From JAHEJX01 sp041605955 (GTDB taxonomy: Bacteria > Actinomycetota > Acidimicrobiia > Spongiisociales > UBA5794), in assembly GCA_041605955.1 (NCBI GenBank), contig JBFIXI010000001.1:61182-125181 (forward strand): 64,000 nt of DNA, written 5' to 3'. Position 1 is the first letter of the stretch. Each line of letters starts with the position of its first letter. Under the pieces are notes generated by a model that was not told the origin of the DNA, searched no databases, and was given only the letters and a program-made list of their open reading frames with translations. A program made the translations under genes and the position numbers. This document shows, piece after piece, positions 40,703 through 49,740 of this stretch.

Positions 40703-41427
40703 CAGATTCGCTTTCCGCCCAGGTATGCGGAGATGACAGCTTCGTCGTTCATCACCGACTCAGGCTGACCTGCCGCGATGACCCGTCCTTGATCGAGCAC
40801 GACGATGCGGTGCGAGAGGCTCATCACCACCCGCATCACATGCTCGACGATGACGATGGTGATCCCGCGATCGTGAATCCGTCGGATCATCGCAACCGAC
40901 GACTCGATCTCAGCGGGATTCAGTCCGGCCAGGACTTCATCGAGCAGGATGAGCTTTGGTTCAGTGGCCATGGCTCTGGCGAGCTCGAGGAACTTCAGTT
41001 GCTGGAGGTTGAGCTCATCGACATTGCTGTCAGCGACCTGAGCAAGGCCGGTGAAATCGAGCCACTCATCAGCCGCCAAGCGGGCTGAAGCGAGGGAGTG
41101 TTTCTCGCGGCCAAACATGTAGCTGACTGCCACGTTCTCGCGAGCGGTCATCGTGGCAAAAGGCCGCGGAATCTGAAACGTGCGGGCGATGCCGTGGGCT
41201 GCAATCTCATTGGCTTCCTGGCCGAAGATACTCATGCCGCCGAAGTCGACCTGGCCGGCGTCGGCCGGAAAGAAGCCGCTCAAAACGTTGATGAGGGTCG
41301 ACTTCCCGGATCCGTTGGGACCCACCAGACCGAGGATCTCTCCCTCATCGACTGCGATGTCAACGTCTTGTAGCGCCTGAACGCCTCCGAACGACTTGCG
41401 GACCCCGCGGCAATCCAGCAGCTTCAC
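40702..41427 (-). CDS. livG: branched-chain amino-acid-type ABC transporter ATPase LivG
   Basis: A 241-residue ABC ATPase: KSFGGVQALQDVDIAVDEGEI, Walker A GPNGSGKST, GIARTFQIPRPFATMTARENV (the LivG R-T-F-Q motif), a D-E-L-N-L-Q-Q-L-K segment in place of a canonical signature, Walker B LILLDEVLAGLNP and the EH switch IVIVEHVM. The signature reads ELNLQQLKFLELARA instead of LSxGQ(Q/R), typical of LivG divergence but further off than usual. GTG 41427 overlaps the livM stop (GTGA). Confidence 0.92.
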   Translation of the reverse strand: MKLLDCRGVRKSFGGVQALQDVDIAVDEGEILGLVGPNGSGKSTLINVLSGFFPADAGQVDFGGMSIFGQEANEIAAHGIARTFQIPRPFATMTARENVAVSYMFGREKHSLASARLAADEWLDFTGLAQVADSNVDELNLQQLKFLELARAMATEPKLILLDEVLAGLNPAEIESSVAMIRRIHDRGITIVIVEHVMRVVMSLSHRIVVLDQGRVIAAGQPESVMNDEAVISAYLGGKRI

Positions 41428-42584
41428 ACGTCCACCTTCTCTCGCTCCGGATCCGCGGCCGAGGTTGTAGCGCCTCCGCGGTTGGCGAGTCTTTGCCACG
41501 CACGATCAGGAACGAGCGCCATCGCCAGCGTGGCAAGTAGCGCCCACAGGAACTTCCACACCATCGATGACGGATTGAACAACGTCAGCAAGATCATCAC
41601 GGTGGCAAAGATCACGCCGGCCGCCAGCCATCGCTCGCGGAGCCTGAGGTAGATGCCTTCGCGTACCGCCAACACGAGCACGATCAGCAGGCCCCCGATG
41701 AAGACCTGGTTGAAGTCCTCGAAGCCGGCGCTGTTGAAGCGGTCGATGATCGTGAAGATGATCACGGAGCCAACGACGGGGCCCATCCAGTGTCTGGTAC
41801 CACCGAGCACGCTCATCAAGATCACGAACAGTGGCACTCTGATGTTGAACACATCCTCTACGGTGACGAAGCCGATCTGGAGTGCCCACACTCCGCCCAT
41901 CAGCCCACCGAAGAAGGCATTCGCACCTAGGGCTGCCATCTTGTAGCGGAACACCGGCTCCCCCAGGCCCCTGGCCACTTGTTCGTCATCGCGGATGGCG
42001 AACAGTCCCCATCCGAGCCGGGATTCATATATGAGGTAGGCGGTCAAGACGGTGAGCATCATGATCACCAGCGTCATCCGGTACACGGCCGGACGGAACT
42101 CGCCGAGAAACTCGGGAAGAGGAACGCTGGTCATGAAGGAACCGCGGCCGCCGTCGATCTCCGGAAAGATGCGGGCGATCGACGCGAGGACGAAGGCAAT
42201 CGCCAGCGTGGTGAGGGCAAAGATCTCGCCCCCAAGCGAGCGGAGCCGGAAGACGACGACCCCGAGCAGCAAGCCGACGACCAGGGCGGCTACCCCGGCC
42301 AGCGGGAGCGCAGCCAGGAAGCCCCAACTCTGCTTGCCGGCGAGCACCGCAGTCGTGTATACGCCGACACCGAACCAAGCTCCTTGTCCGAAAGAGAAGT
42401 AGCCGGAGTAACCGGTGAGCATGTTCCAGCTCGATGACTGTGTGATCCAGAAGAATGCGGTGAACAGGAAGGTCAGGTAGAAGCCCGGCCAATCGAGCCG
42501 GGAGGCGATGTGCGGCAGCGCCAGCAGAGCGAGGAAGACCACTCCGAAGCCAAGCAGGGCACGGCCGCGGCTCGTCATCGACAC
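41424..42584 (-). CDS. livM: branched-chain amino-acid-type ABC transporter permease LivM
   Basis: A 386-residue permease with about ten helices. LivM landmarks are SSWNMLTGYSGYFSFGQGAWFGVGVYT, ALTTLAIAFVLA, LGWGLFAIRDDEQVARGLGEPVFRYKMAALGANAFFGGLMGGVWA and GPVVGSVIIFTI. The F-A-I-R-D-(D/N)-E-x-x-A-x-x-x-G EAA-like loop that docks on the ATPase is complete. It follows livH by four bases and overlaps livG. Confidence 0.94.
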   Translation of the reverse strand: MSMTSRGRALLGFGVVFLALLALPHIASRLDWPGFYLTFLFTAFFWITQSSSWNMLTGYSGYFSFGQGAWFGVGVYTTAVLAGKQSWGFLAALPLAGVAALVVGLLLGVVVFRLRSLGGEIFALTTLAIAFVLASIARIFPEIDGGRGSFMTSVPLPEFLGEFRPAVYRMTLVIMMLTVLTAYLIYESRLGWGLFAIRDDEQVARGLGEPVFRYKMAALGANAFFGGLMGGVWALQIGFVTVEDVFNIRVPLFVILMSVLGGTRHWMGPVVGSVIIFTIIDRFNSAGFEDFNQVFIGGLLIVLVLAVREGIYLRLRERWLAAGVIFATVMILLTLFNPSSMVWKFLWALLATLAMALVPDRAWQRLANRGGATTSAADPEREKVDV

Positions 42585-42588
42585 CGCC

Positions 42589-43467
42589 TCAAATTGTGGC
42601 TCGACGGGTGAAGAGGCCTTCCGGTCGGAAGAGCAGGGCCAGGACCATGATGGAGAAGGTCACCAGCGAAGCGCTCAGCGGGCCCCACACCACGGTTGCT
42701 ACGCCGGCGGCCACTCCGATGATGACTCCGGCGAGCAGATTACCGACAGCGTTTCCGAGACCGCCCAGGATCACGACCGGGAAGACGATCCCAAACCAGC
42801 CGACCGCCATCGTTGGCGACAGCGCTTGGAAGGTTGCGATGAGGACACCGGCGAGCGCGGAGTAGGCGCTGGCGATCGCGGCCAACACCACCCCGACTCG
42901 GCGAGGGTCGACGCCGAAAGCGCGAGCAGTGTCGGCGTCGTGAACAACCGCTCTCACGGCTTTGCCGAAGTAGGTGGCGCCCATCAATGCCCGGGTGCCG
43001 AACGCGATGGCCGTTGCGGCGACGAAGGCGATCACCAGCGGGATTTGAAGCGAGACCCCTCCCACCTTCACCGACGCGGAGACGTAGGGGTTGATGCTCT
43101 GCTCGAGGGTTCGGAAATCCGCGGACCAAATCGTGCGGGCCAGACTCTGCAGGATGATGAAGAGGCCGAACGTGATGATCAGCGACTTGAACTCGTCCAG
43201 CCCAGCCCATTCGAAGAAGACCTGGAGCAGCCCGCCGCCGACGAATCCCACAGGGACGACGATCACCGCTGCCAGCAACGGGTCGATCCCCGTAGACGAT
43301 GTCAGCTGATAGGTGAGGTACGCCCCGAACAGGATGAACATGAAGTGCACCAGGTTGATGATGTCCAGTGCCCCCCAGCTGAGCGACAACCCGAGCGACA
43401 TCAGGGCATAGAGCCCGCCTATCAGTGCCCCAGACACGGCGGCTTGAAGAAGGAGGTCAGCATTCAC
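42589..43467 (-). CDS. livH: branched-chain amino-acid-type ABC transporter permease LivH
   Basis: A 292-residue permease with about eight helices: ALIGGLYALMSLGLSLSWGALDIINLVHFMFILFGAYL is the diagnostic LivH N-terminus, and the cytoplasmic loop VRAVVHDADTARAFGVDPRRVGVVLAAIASAYSALAGVL is the ATPase-coupling region. It begins at a GTG without an obvious ribosome-binding site, just after a strong hairpin that separates it from livK. Confidence 0.94.
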   Translation of the reverse strand: MNADLLLQAAVSGALIGGLYALMSLGLSLSWGALDIINLVHFMFILFGAYLTYQLTSSTGIDPLLAAVIVVPVGFVGGGLLQVFFEWAGLDEFKSLIITFGLFIILQSLARTIWSADFRTLEQSINPYVSASVKVGGVSLQIPLVIAFVAATAIAFGTRALMGATYFGKAVRAVVHDADTARAFGVDPRRVGVVLAAIASAYSALAGVLIATFQALSPTMAVGWFGIVFPVVILGGLGNAVGNLLAGVIIGVAAGVATVVWGPLSASLVTFSIMVLALLFRPEGLFTRRATI

Positions 43468-43490
43468 AACAGCTACGAAAGGTAGTTGAT

Positions 43491-43525
43491 CGGCTCCGGG
43501 AGCGTATGGGTCGCTCCCGGAGCCG
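43491..43525 (-). terminator. strong hairpin between livK and livH
   Basis: A perfect 14-bp inverted repeat (CGGCTCCGGGAGCG and CGCTCCCGGAGCCG) with a 7-base loop, nine bases after the livK stop and 24 before livH. Such intra-operon hairpins stop or process part of the message so that the binding protein is made in excess over the permeases. Confidence 0.8.
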
Positions 43526-43533
43526 TTCAGGGC

Positions 43534-44769
43534 CTAGAGCTGGGGCGTGGCGCCCGGCAGCGCTCTGTCTGCGGGATGTACGACCACCCACTTGCCGCCC
43601 TGAATCTGCTTGACGACCGACAGATCGCCGTAGTAGTTCTGCTGGGCTGGGTCGAAGTCGATCGTACCGATGATCGTCTCGACCGGGTTGTCCTTCAGCC
43701 AGTCGCAGATCTCCCGCTGGTCCAGGCTGCCGGCACCCTCGACGCCTGCGGTGAGCACCTGCCACGCTGTCCAGGACACTGCGGCCTGCACGTCGAAGAG
43801 CGTGTAGGGAATTCCCTCGGCCGCGGCAGCCTCGCCAAATGCCTCGACGATGGCGGCCGCCTCAGGATCGTCGGTATAGGGCGGGTGGCTCTCGAAGACC
43901 GTCACCGACATCGCACCCTCGGAATTCACTGCACCCAACAGCGGGCCCGGCGCCGGCCACTGGTAGAAGTGACCCCGCGGCGTGTAGCCGACCGCATCGA
44001 GAGCCGCGAGCAGATTGGGGCCATCGACGCCGAGCGCTCCCACATACAGGAAGTCGGGATCGGCTTCAGCCACCTGAGCGGCTATCGGCGCCCAGTCGCT
44101 GATCGCCGTCGGGAAGTTGACCTCGAGGACCACCTCCCACCCGCGCTTGCGCGCTTCGGAGATCGCACCACCGGCATCACTATTCGGTGGGCCGTATCCA
44201 ATGAGCTGAGTGCCGGGGAACTCGTTGAGAACGAAGCCGATGGTCTGCGGCGGATTTCCCGAGGCTTCCAAGGCGTCGTAGACGATGTTGGGGTTGGAGA
44301 TGTTGGTGTCCACTCCGACCGGCCAGGTGGGGAAGTGGCACTCGTACGTGTAGGCATATGTCAACGAGGCGGTGTGGTGAGGGAACACGTAGCCCTCGCG
44401 CTCGGCCACCGCCATGGCCGCCGTGATCGTGCCGGTGCCGTACGGGCCGAGAATGAGATCCACGTTTTCCTCGGTGATGAGTCGTTCGTAGATCGCGGCG
44501 GCCTGGTCGGGCGTCGACTCGTCGTCGCGGACGTCCCACACGACCTGCCGGCCCAACAGGCCGCCGTTGGCGTTGAGCTGCTCGACGAACAAGTCGCCGG
44601 CGACCTTGTGGATGGCCGCCGTCGGGGCGAGGAAGCCCGTCAAGGCCAGTGAGCCGCCAACGACAATCGGCTCGTCGGTGTCGCCTTCGTCGTCGCCGCA
44701 GGCGGCTGCCACCAGCGCAAAAGCGAGCAACAAGGCGAGCAGGTGGACGTATCTTCGCGATTTCCTCAT
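43534..44769 (-). CDS. livK: Liv-type ABC transporter substrate-binding lipoprotein
   Basis: A 411-residue lipoprotein: signal peptide VHLLALLLAFALVAAACGDD (lipobox A-A-C), acidic linker, then a type-1 periplasmic-binding fold (PIVVGGSLALTGFLAPTAAIHKVAGDLFVEQLNANGGLLGRQV, VDLILGPYGTGTITAAMAVAER, FPGTQLIGYG, AEADPDFLYVGALGVDGPNLLAALDAVGY). ATG 44769 follows AGGAGCGG; a longer frame upstream is unconserved. The ligand pocket loop reads PYGTGT in place of the S-S-x-x-T of leucine binders, which together with the catabolic neighbours suggests a substrate other than a branched-chain amino acid. Confidence 0.9.
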   Translation of the reverse strand: MRKSRRYVHLLALLLAFALVAAACGDDEGDTDEPIVVGGSLALTGFLAPTAAIHKVAGDLFVEQLNANGGLLGRQVVWDVRDDESTPDQAAAIYERLITEENVDLILGPYGTGTITAAMAVAEREGYVFPHHTASLTYAYTYECHFPTWPVGVDTNISNPNIVYDALEASGNPPQTIGFVLNEFPGTQLIGYGPPNSDAGGAISEARKRGWEVVLEVNFPTAISDWAPIAAQVAEADPDFLYVGALGVDGPNLLAALDAVGYTPRGHFYQWPAPGPLLGAVNSEGAMSVTVFESHPPYTDDPEAAAIVEAFGEAAAAEGIPYTLFDVQAAVSWTAWQVLTAGVEGAGSLDQREICDWLKDNPVETIIGTIDFDPAQQNYYGDLSVVKQIQGGKWVVVHPADRALPGATPQL

Positions 44770-45021
44770 CGATTCCGCTCCTCCTCGGACCCACGGGACA
44801 GCCCCGGGTCCGCCGATTGTGGCAGCTGGCAGGACTCGATACAAACGATTGCACTACACTCGCCGCCGCGGCCAACGGGACCGGAAAATCACGTTCGGCC
44901 CCGTCCGCTATCCGTTGTGCAGCAAGCGATTTCGCGATAGCGAGGCAGCCCGTTGTCGCCTGGGCAGAGGTCTGGCCCACGCTGGTGCCACCCCGCTCCA
45001 GGCCGAGAGGAGGAGACAGGA

Positions 45022-45747
45022 ATGGCCGGTTCGGTAGTAGTGGTCGGAGCAAGCTCGGGGATCGGAGAGAGGATCGCCAAGCATTACGCGGATGCCGGCC
45101 GACGAGTGTACGTATCGAGCCGCGACCAGGGCCGGGCTGATGAAGCCGCCGCTCGCATCGGCGGCGACACACACGGACTGGCACTCGATCTAGCCGAGCC
45201 GGCGGGAATCGCCGCCGGCCTGGCGCCGGTGGAGGGCCCCGTCGACTACCTGGTGATTCCGGCCGTGCTACGTGACCAGAACAGTGTCAGAGATTTCGGG
45301 ATCGAGGGGGCCAGCGCACTGGCGGTGCTCAAGCTCGTGGGTTACCCGGAGACGATTCACCAGCTGCTGGACCGCATGCACGAAGAGAGCGCCGTCGTGT
45401 TGTTCGGTGGTCTCGCCAAAGAGAAGCCCTATCCCGGCTCCACCACCGTCACCAGCGTCAATGGCGGTGTCGAGAAGATGCTCAACACCCTCGTGCTCGA
45501 GATTGCTCCCATTCGGATCAATGCGATTCATCCGGGGATCGTCCTCGACAGCTGGTTTTGGGACGGTAAGGACCCGGTGCGTGAGGCGGTCTTGGCACGC
45601 ACCCCCACCGGCAGGCCGGTGCTCGAAGAGCACATCGTCGATGCCACGAGGTTCTTGCTGGAGAACCCATCGGCCAACGGCGTGAACCTGAATATCGACG
45701 GGGGACACCAAATGCGGCATCTCATCTTCGATCCGCCGGGTCGCTGA
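45022..45747 (+). CDS. short-chain dehydrogenase-like protein lacking the YxxxK catalytic pair
   Basis: A 241-residue Rossmann-fold protein of the SDR family: cofactor motif VVVVGASSGIGERIAKHYADAG, VYVSSRDQGRADEAA, and C-terminal APIRINAIHPGIVLDSWF and GVNLNIDGGHQMR. In the catalytic region, where typical members read Y-x-x-S-K-A-A, this protein reads V-T-S-V-N-G-G-V-E, so both Tyr and Lys are missing; the N-A-G-x motif is PAVL. It belongs to a divergent set of SDR-like proteins that probably use another chemistry or bind ligand only. GAGGAGGA before ATG 45022 sets the start. It is divergent from livK. Confidence 0.83.
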   Translation: MAGSVVVVGASSGIGERIAKHYADAGRRVYVSSRDQGRADEAAARIGGDTHGLALDLAEPAGIAAGLAPVEGPVDYLVIPAVLRDQNSVRDFGIEGASALAVLKLVGYPETIHQLLDRMHEESAVVLFGGLAKEKPYPGSTTVTSVNGGVEKMLNTLVLEIAPIRINAIHPGIVLDSWFWDGKDPVREAVLARTPTGRPVLEEHIVDATRFLLENPSANGVNLNIDGGHQMRHLIFDPPGR

Positions 45748-45791
45748 TCGTCCGGCCGGCCGGCGGACGTCGCCGAGCCCCACTGAGTCCC

Positions 45792-46217
45792 TCAGTCGAT
45801 GGCGGCGACTGCCCGCAGCTCCAGGACCAGGCGCGGGTCGGTAGCCAAGCGCATAACCTCGACCGTCGTGCTGGCAGGACGATGATCGCCGAACGCCTCG
45901 CTCAACACGCGGTTGATGGCGTCCTGATTGTCCGCAATGTCCTTGATGTAGCGAGTGATCTCGACGACGTCCGTCAACGAGCCTCCGGCCGCGGCAAGCA
46001 CCTGGGCGAGCGAGGCAAGCGCCATCTTCGCCTGTTCGGCCGGATCGAGCGGGATGTCGTCGAACTCCGGGGCGATGTGGGGATGGGAGTGATAGACCGG
46101 GGCGGCCGTGATCCCGGCGCAGAACACGATCGAGCCGGACATCACCTTGATGGCAGGGGCATACGGCATGTTGTAGCGGGGGTGGTTGTCTGCCGTGTGT
46201 ACGACTTCGTATCCCAC
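45792..46217 (-). CDS. RidA-family (YjgF/YER057c/UK114) protein
   Basis: A RidA-like protein of 141 residues from the GTG, which has GGGAG five bases upstream (an ATG six codons earlier is the alternative). It has PYAPAIKVMSGSIVFCAGITAAP, the helix PLDPAEQAKMALASLAQVLAAAGGSLTDVVEITRYIKDI, and ASTTVEVMRLATDPRLVLELRAVAAI. The C-terminal R-L...D..LVE(L) strand is typical; the deaminase Arg of true RidA is shifted. RidA proteins hydrolyse enamine/imine intermediates, or act in dedicated catabolic pathways. It is divergent from the amidohydrolase gene. Confidence 0.83.
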   Translation of the reverse strand: MGYEVVHTADNHPRYNMPYAPAIKVMSGSIVFCAGITAAPVYHSHPHIAPEFDDIPLDPAEQAKMALASLAQVLAAAGGSLTDVVEITRYIKDIADNQDAINRVLSEAFGDHRPASTTVEVMRLATDPRLVLELRAVAAID

Positions 46218-46308
46218 AGTGGCTCCCTGCTGCATGGCGTGGGCGGCGATGATACTGTCCGGCCGGCGGCGTGATCGGCCACGCCGCCGCCGAGTCATGG
46301 AGGGGCGA

Positions 46309-47898
46309 GTGAGCGACCACCCCGATCGCCTGCTGGTCAATGGGCGCATCTGGACGGGAAGCGGGTTCGTTGATTCGGTCGCGCTGGCTCATGGGCGGGT
46401 CGCCGCCGTGGGTGACCGCGGCGACGTTGCCCGCCAGCTGCCGAGCGGGGCGGAGGTAATCGACCTCGAAGGTCGGCTGGCTATTCCCGGCCTGATCGAC
46501 TCGCACACCCACTTCGTGCGGGCTGGGCTCACATGGAACGAGGCGGTGCGTTGGGACGGGGTGACGAGCGTCGCCGAAGGCCTCGGCAGGATTCGAGCCG
46601 CCGCCAAGTCGTCCCCACCGGGAACCTGGGTGCGGGTAGTGGGCGGCTGGCACCCCGGCCACTTCGAAGAGAAGCGCGGCCCGACGATCGCCGAGCTCGA
46701 CGCCGCGGCCCCCGACCACCCGGTCTACGTCCAGTTGCTCTACGAGGAGGCGAAGCTCAACGCAGCGGCAACGGCCCTTCTGCCTGAAGCGGATCCGCCG
46801 GGAGGCTCGATAGAGCGAGGTCCTGACGGAGCGCCGACCGGGATCGTCCGGGGCCCGGGAGCGTTCGGCGCCATCCTCTCCCAGATCCCGCCCCCCGATC
46901 GGCACTCGCAGGGGGAGTCGACCAAAGCGCTGGCCGCTGAGCTCAACTCGCTGGGGATCACCGGCGTCATCGACCCAGGTGGGTTCGGGGTCGGGCCGGA
47001 AACCTACCGGGCGCTGTTCGACCTGTGGCGCGCTGGCGAGCTGACGGTGCGGACGCGCTTGTATCTAGTGCCGGGGGGGCGGGGGACTGAGGTGGAGGAC
47101 GCGCGGCGCTGGGTGCAGTACGTCCAGCCCGGGTTCGGCGACGACATGCTGCGCTACACCGGCTTCGGCGAGATCCTGTCCTTCGGTTGTCACGACATGG
47201 AGGGCGTTCGTCCCTGGACCATGTCGGACGAGGCCAAGGCGGAGCTGCGGGAGATCTCGAAGCTGCTGGCGGCCGCCGGCTGGCCGATTCACATGCACGC
47301 CATCTTCGACTCGACCATCTCCGACATTCTCGATATCTGGGAGGAAGTCGATGCTGAGATCGGGCTGGCACGGACTTCATTGGCCCATGCCGAGCCGATG
47401 AGTCTGGCCAGCTTGCAGCGGGCCAAAGCGCTCGGTCTCGGCATCGCCATCCAGGACAGGATGGTCTGGCGGATGGCCGACTCGGCTGCCCTCTGGGGCG
47501 AGGAAGTGGCCGCCAATGCGCCGCCGCTGCGCGACATCCTCGATCTCGGCATACCCCTCGGCGCCGGTACGGATGCGACCGTGGTCGCCGAGATCAACCC
47601 GTGGCGGGCCATCTGGTGGTTGGTGACCGGCGAGTCGGTCGACGGTGCCCCACCCCGAGCCGAGCGGCATCGATTGACGGTCACAGAGGCGCTGACCGCC
47701 TACACCGCCGGGAGTGCGTGGTTCTCGCTGGACGAGAAGCAGCGGGGCACTCTGGCCCCCGGCATGGTGGCGGACGTTGCGGTGCTGACCCATGATGTCT
47801 TCGAGCCGGGGGTGGATCTTCCCTCGGTCAAGGCTGATCTCACCTTGGTCGGCGGCCACGTGGTCCATGCGGCCAATGGATTCTCCGGCTTGCTATGA
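46309..47898 (+). CDS. YtcJ-like amidohydrolase
   Basis: A 529-residue metal-dependent hydrolase. The N-terminal beta-sandwich starts LLVNGRIWTGSGFVDSVALAHGRVAAVGDRG; the metal-binding H-x-H is in LAIPGLIDSHTHFVRAGLTW; further metal and catalytic residues lie in WPIHMHAIFD, SLAHAEPMS and GAGTDATVVAEINPW. The C-terminus has LTAYTAGSAWFSLDEKQRGTLAPGMVADVAVL, the usual closing sandwich. This is the YtcJ/EchA-type branch that hydrolyses N-acyl or imide/amide bonds. GTG 46309 follows GGAGGGG; ATG 46297 is the alternative. The bicupin follows 37 bases later, so the two are likely an operon. Confidence 0.88.
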   Translation: MSDHPDRLLVNGRIWTGSGFVDSVALAHGRVAAVGDRGDVARQLPSGAEVIDLEGRLAIPGLIDSHTHFVRAGLTWNEAVRWDGVTSVAEGLGRIRAAAKSSPPGTWVRVVGGWHPGHFEEKRGPTIAELDAAAPDHPVYVQLLYEEAKLNAAATALLPEADPPGGSIERGPDGAPTGIVRGPGAFGAILSQIPPPDRHSQGESTKALAAELNSLGITGVIDPGGFGVGPETYRALFDLWRAGELTVRTRLYLVPGGRGTEVEDARRWVQYVQPGFGDDMLRYTGFGEILSFGCHDMEGVRPWTMSDEAKAELREISKLLAAAGWPIHMHAIFDSTISDILDIWEEVDAEIGLARTSLAHAEPMSLASLQRAKALGLGIAIQDRMVWRMADSAALWGEEVAANAPPLRDILDLGIPLGAGTDATVVAEINPWRAIWWLVTGESVDGAPPRAERHRLTVTEALTAYTAGSAWFSLDEKQRGTLAPGMVADVAVLTHDVFEPGVDLPSVKADLTLVGGHVVHAANGFSGLL

Positions 47899-47935
47899 GC
47901 TGGATGGGATCTTGGGACGGGATCAAGGGGGTGTC

Positions 47936-48799
47936 ATGAACAGGTGGAGTTTCGTCCCTCGCGGCGCCGGTGAGATCCGAGAGGAAGGCGCCGGAGTGAG
48001 CGCCGAGGTGCTCGTTGGGCGCCACACCGGGTCGGTTCACACCGAGATCGCTCTCGTCGACTTGACTCCCGGCACCGAGCTCGCCGGATCGGTTCACCCC
48101 TTCGAGGAGTCCTTCTACGTTCTCGGTGGCGCGGGAATCGTCACGATCGGGACCGCGTCCTATAGGGTGACGGCGGACGATTTTGGACTGGTGCGGGTGG
48201 GCGAGCCACACGCCTGGTCCAACCCCGGGCCGGAGACGCTGCGGTTGTTCCGGGTCCGCACCCCTCAGCCCCATGAGCTTGGCGGGGTCAGCTACCCGTC
48301 GGAGCGTGCCAGCCCGGCGGCCGACGGTACTGCGCCGCCGCGAGCGGTCGCCGCCCCGCATCGGCCCGTGGGCCACTTCGACCTCACCCAGCTGCCCGCT
48401 CCCGGCCCGCTGAATATGAAGGGATACCGGGGGCCGCGCATCGCGGGGGTGTCGGTCTGGATGCTCGTCGACGAGTTGGTCGGAGCGATGCACCACACGA
48501 TGTTCATCGTGCAGTTCGCGCCGGGTAGCGACCGGCAGCAGGCCGGTGACCATTATCACCCATTCGAAGAGGCGTATTACTTCTTGGCGGGAGCAGCGAC
48601 TGCTCACTTGGATGGCGAGAACGTCGACGTCGCCGCCGGCGACATCGTTTTCTGCGGCGTCAACGCCCTCCACGGCTACACCGTCACCACCGACGTGCCG
48701 ATTCGGTGGATCGAGATTCAAGCACCGGCGCCGCCGCCGCACGGGGCCACCTTCTTCCCCGCCGATTGGCAATCCGACATCGATGGGTTGGGCCGCTGA
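47936..48799 (+). CDS. bicupin in the amidohydrolase operon
   Basis: A 287-residue two-cupin protein. Cupin 1: LVDLTPGTELAGSVHPFEESFYVLGGAGIV and DDFGLVRVGEPHAWSNPG. Cupin 2: FAPGSDRQQAGDHYHPFEEAYYFLAGAATAHLDGENVDVAAGDIVFCGVNALHGY. Cupin 2 keeps H-x-H...E and a distal His; cupin 1 has a single His in the H-P-F-E-E motif, so probably only one barrel binds metal tightly. The overall plan matches the bicupin at 33 kb and ureidoglycine-aminohydrolase-like proteins. Co-transcription with the amidohydrolase suggests consecutive steps on an amide or ureide. Confidence 0.85.
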   Translation: MNRWSFVPRGAGEIREEGAGVSAEVLVGRHTGSVHTEIALVDLTPGTELAGSVHPFEESFYVLGGAGIVTIGTASYRVTADDFGLVRVGEPHAWSNPGPETLRLFRVRTPQPHELGGVSYPSERASPAADGTAPPRAVAAPHRPVGHFDLTQLPAPGPLNMKGYRGPRIAGVSVWMLVDELVGAMHHTMFIVQFAPGSDRQQAGDHYHPFEEAYYFLAGAATAHLDGENVDVAAGDIVFCGVNALHGYTVTTDVPIRWIEIQAPAPPPHGATFFPADWQSDIDGLGR

Positions 48800-48825
48800 G
48801 CCCTAGTTGGTGCGCGGCGCCGTCC

Positions 48826-49707
48826 TCAAACGTCCCCGCGCAGCCACACTGCCAGCGCGCTCATGTCGTAATCGCCGAGGCCGGCGGCGATGGCCTGGCG
48901 GGTCAGTTCCAGCCCTGCCTGGGTCACCGGCATGGCGACCCCGACTCGATCGCCCAGGCCGGTTATGAGCTCGAGATCTTTGGCGACCAGATCGAGGCTG
49001 AAGGCGACCGGTGTTCCGTCCGGATCGGCGAAGGCGGCCTTCTTGTACTGCACGAACGGGGCGCCGCCGGCGCCGGCGGCGAAGACCTCGTACGCGGTCG
49101 CCCGATCCACGCCGGCCTTCTCCGCCAGGACCAACGCCTCGGAGAGGGCTCCGTTGATGCCGTGGACGAGGGCGTTCACAGCGAGCTTCGTCGTGGCCCC
49201 GGCGCCGCGGCCTCCCACGTGAAACACCTTGGCCGCCAGCGCATCGAGCACCGGCATGGCGCGATCGATCACCTGCTTGTCGCCGCCCGCCATGACGGTC
49301 AACGCTCCTTGCTCTACGAGCGAAACGGACCCTGACACCGGGGCGTCAAAGAGATGAGCACCGGTGGTATCGAGGAGCTCGCCGATCTCGGCCACTACCC
49401 CCGGGTCGATCGTGCTGGTCTCGAGCACGATGACGTCGGGCCGAACGCCGGCGGCAATACCGGAGTCCCCGAAGTAGACGGCGCGCACCGCCGCGTCATC
49501 GGCGAGGCTGGAGACGATGATGTCGGCGGCGGCGGCCGCGGTCCGGGGCGTATCCGCAACGGCGGCACCGGTGGTAGCGGCGACGTCGAGGGCGGCTTGA
49601 CGGGTGCGGTTGTATACCGTGAGATCGAAGCCGGCGCGGGCCAGGGTTCCTGCCATCGCCGCGCCCATCCGGCCCAATCCGATGACCGTTACTCTCGATC
49701 CATCCAT
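48826..49707 (-). CDS. beta-hydroxyacid dehydrogenase (3-hydroxyisobutyrate dehydrogenase family), copy 1
   Basis: A 293-residue NAD(P)-dependent dehydrogenase: VTVIGLGRMGAAMAGTLARAG (cofactor site), LFDAPVSGSVSLVEQGALTVMAGG (substrate motif D-A-P-V-S-G), and GRGAGATTKLAVNALVHGINGALSEALVLAEKAG with the catalytic Lys. All four family signatures are intact. It oxidises a 3-hydroxyacid or reduces a semialdehyde such as tartronate semialdehyde. It is the last gene of the minus-strand operon dehydrogenase-cupin-hydratase-dehydrogenase. Confidence 0.92.
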   Translation of the reverse strand: MDGSRVTVIGLGRMGAAMAGTLARAGFDLTVYNRTRQAALDVAATTGAAVADTPRTAAAAADIIVSSLADDAAVRAVYFGDSGIAAGVRPDVIVLETSTIDPGVVAEIGELLDTTGAHLFDAPVSGSVSLVEQGALTVMAGGDKQVIDRAMPVLDALAAKVFHVGGRGAGATTKLAVNALVHGINGALSEALVLAEKAGVDRATAYEVFAAGAGGAPFVQYKKAAFADPDGTPVAFSLDLVAKDLELITGLGDRVGVAMPVTQAGLELTRQAIAAGLGDYDMSALAVWLRGDV

Positions 49708-49740
49708 GTGGTGCCGTCTCCTCTCGGCTCGCCAATGACG

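Noticed and set aside
42508..43485. Long plus-strand open frame
   Set aside because: Fully antisense to livH and the start of livM, with no recognisable domain.
45268..46905. A 545-codon minus-strand open frame
   Set aside because: It overlaps the SDR, RidA and amidohydrolase genes, all of which have clear domains; no domain is visible in this frame.
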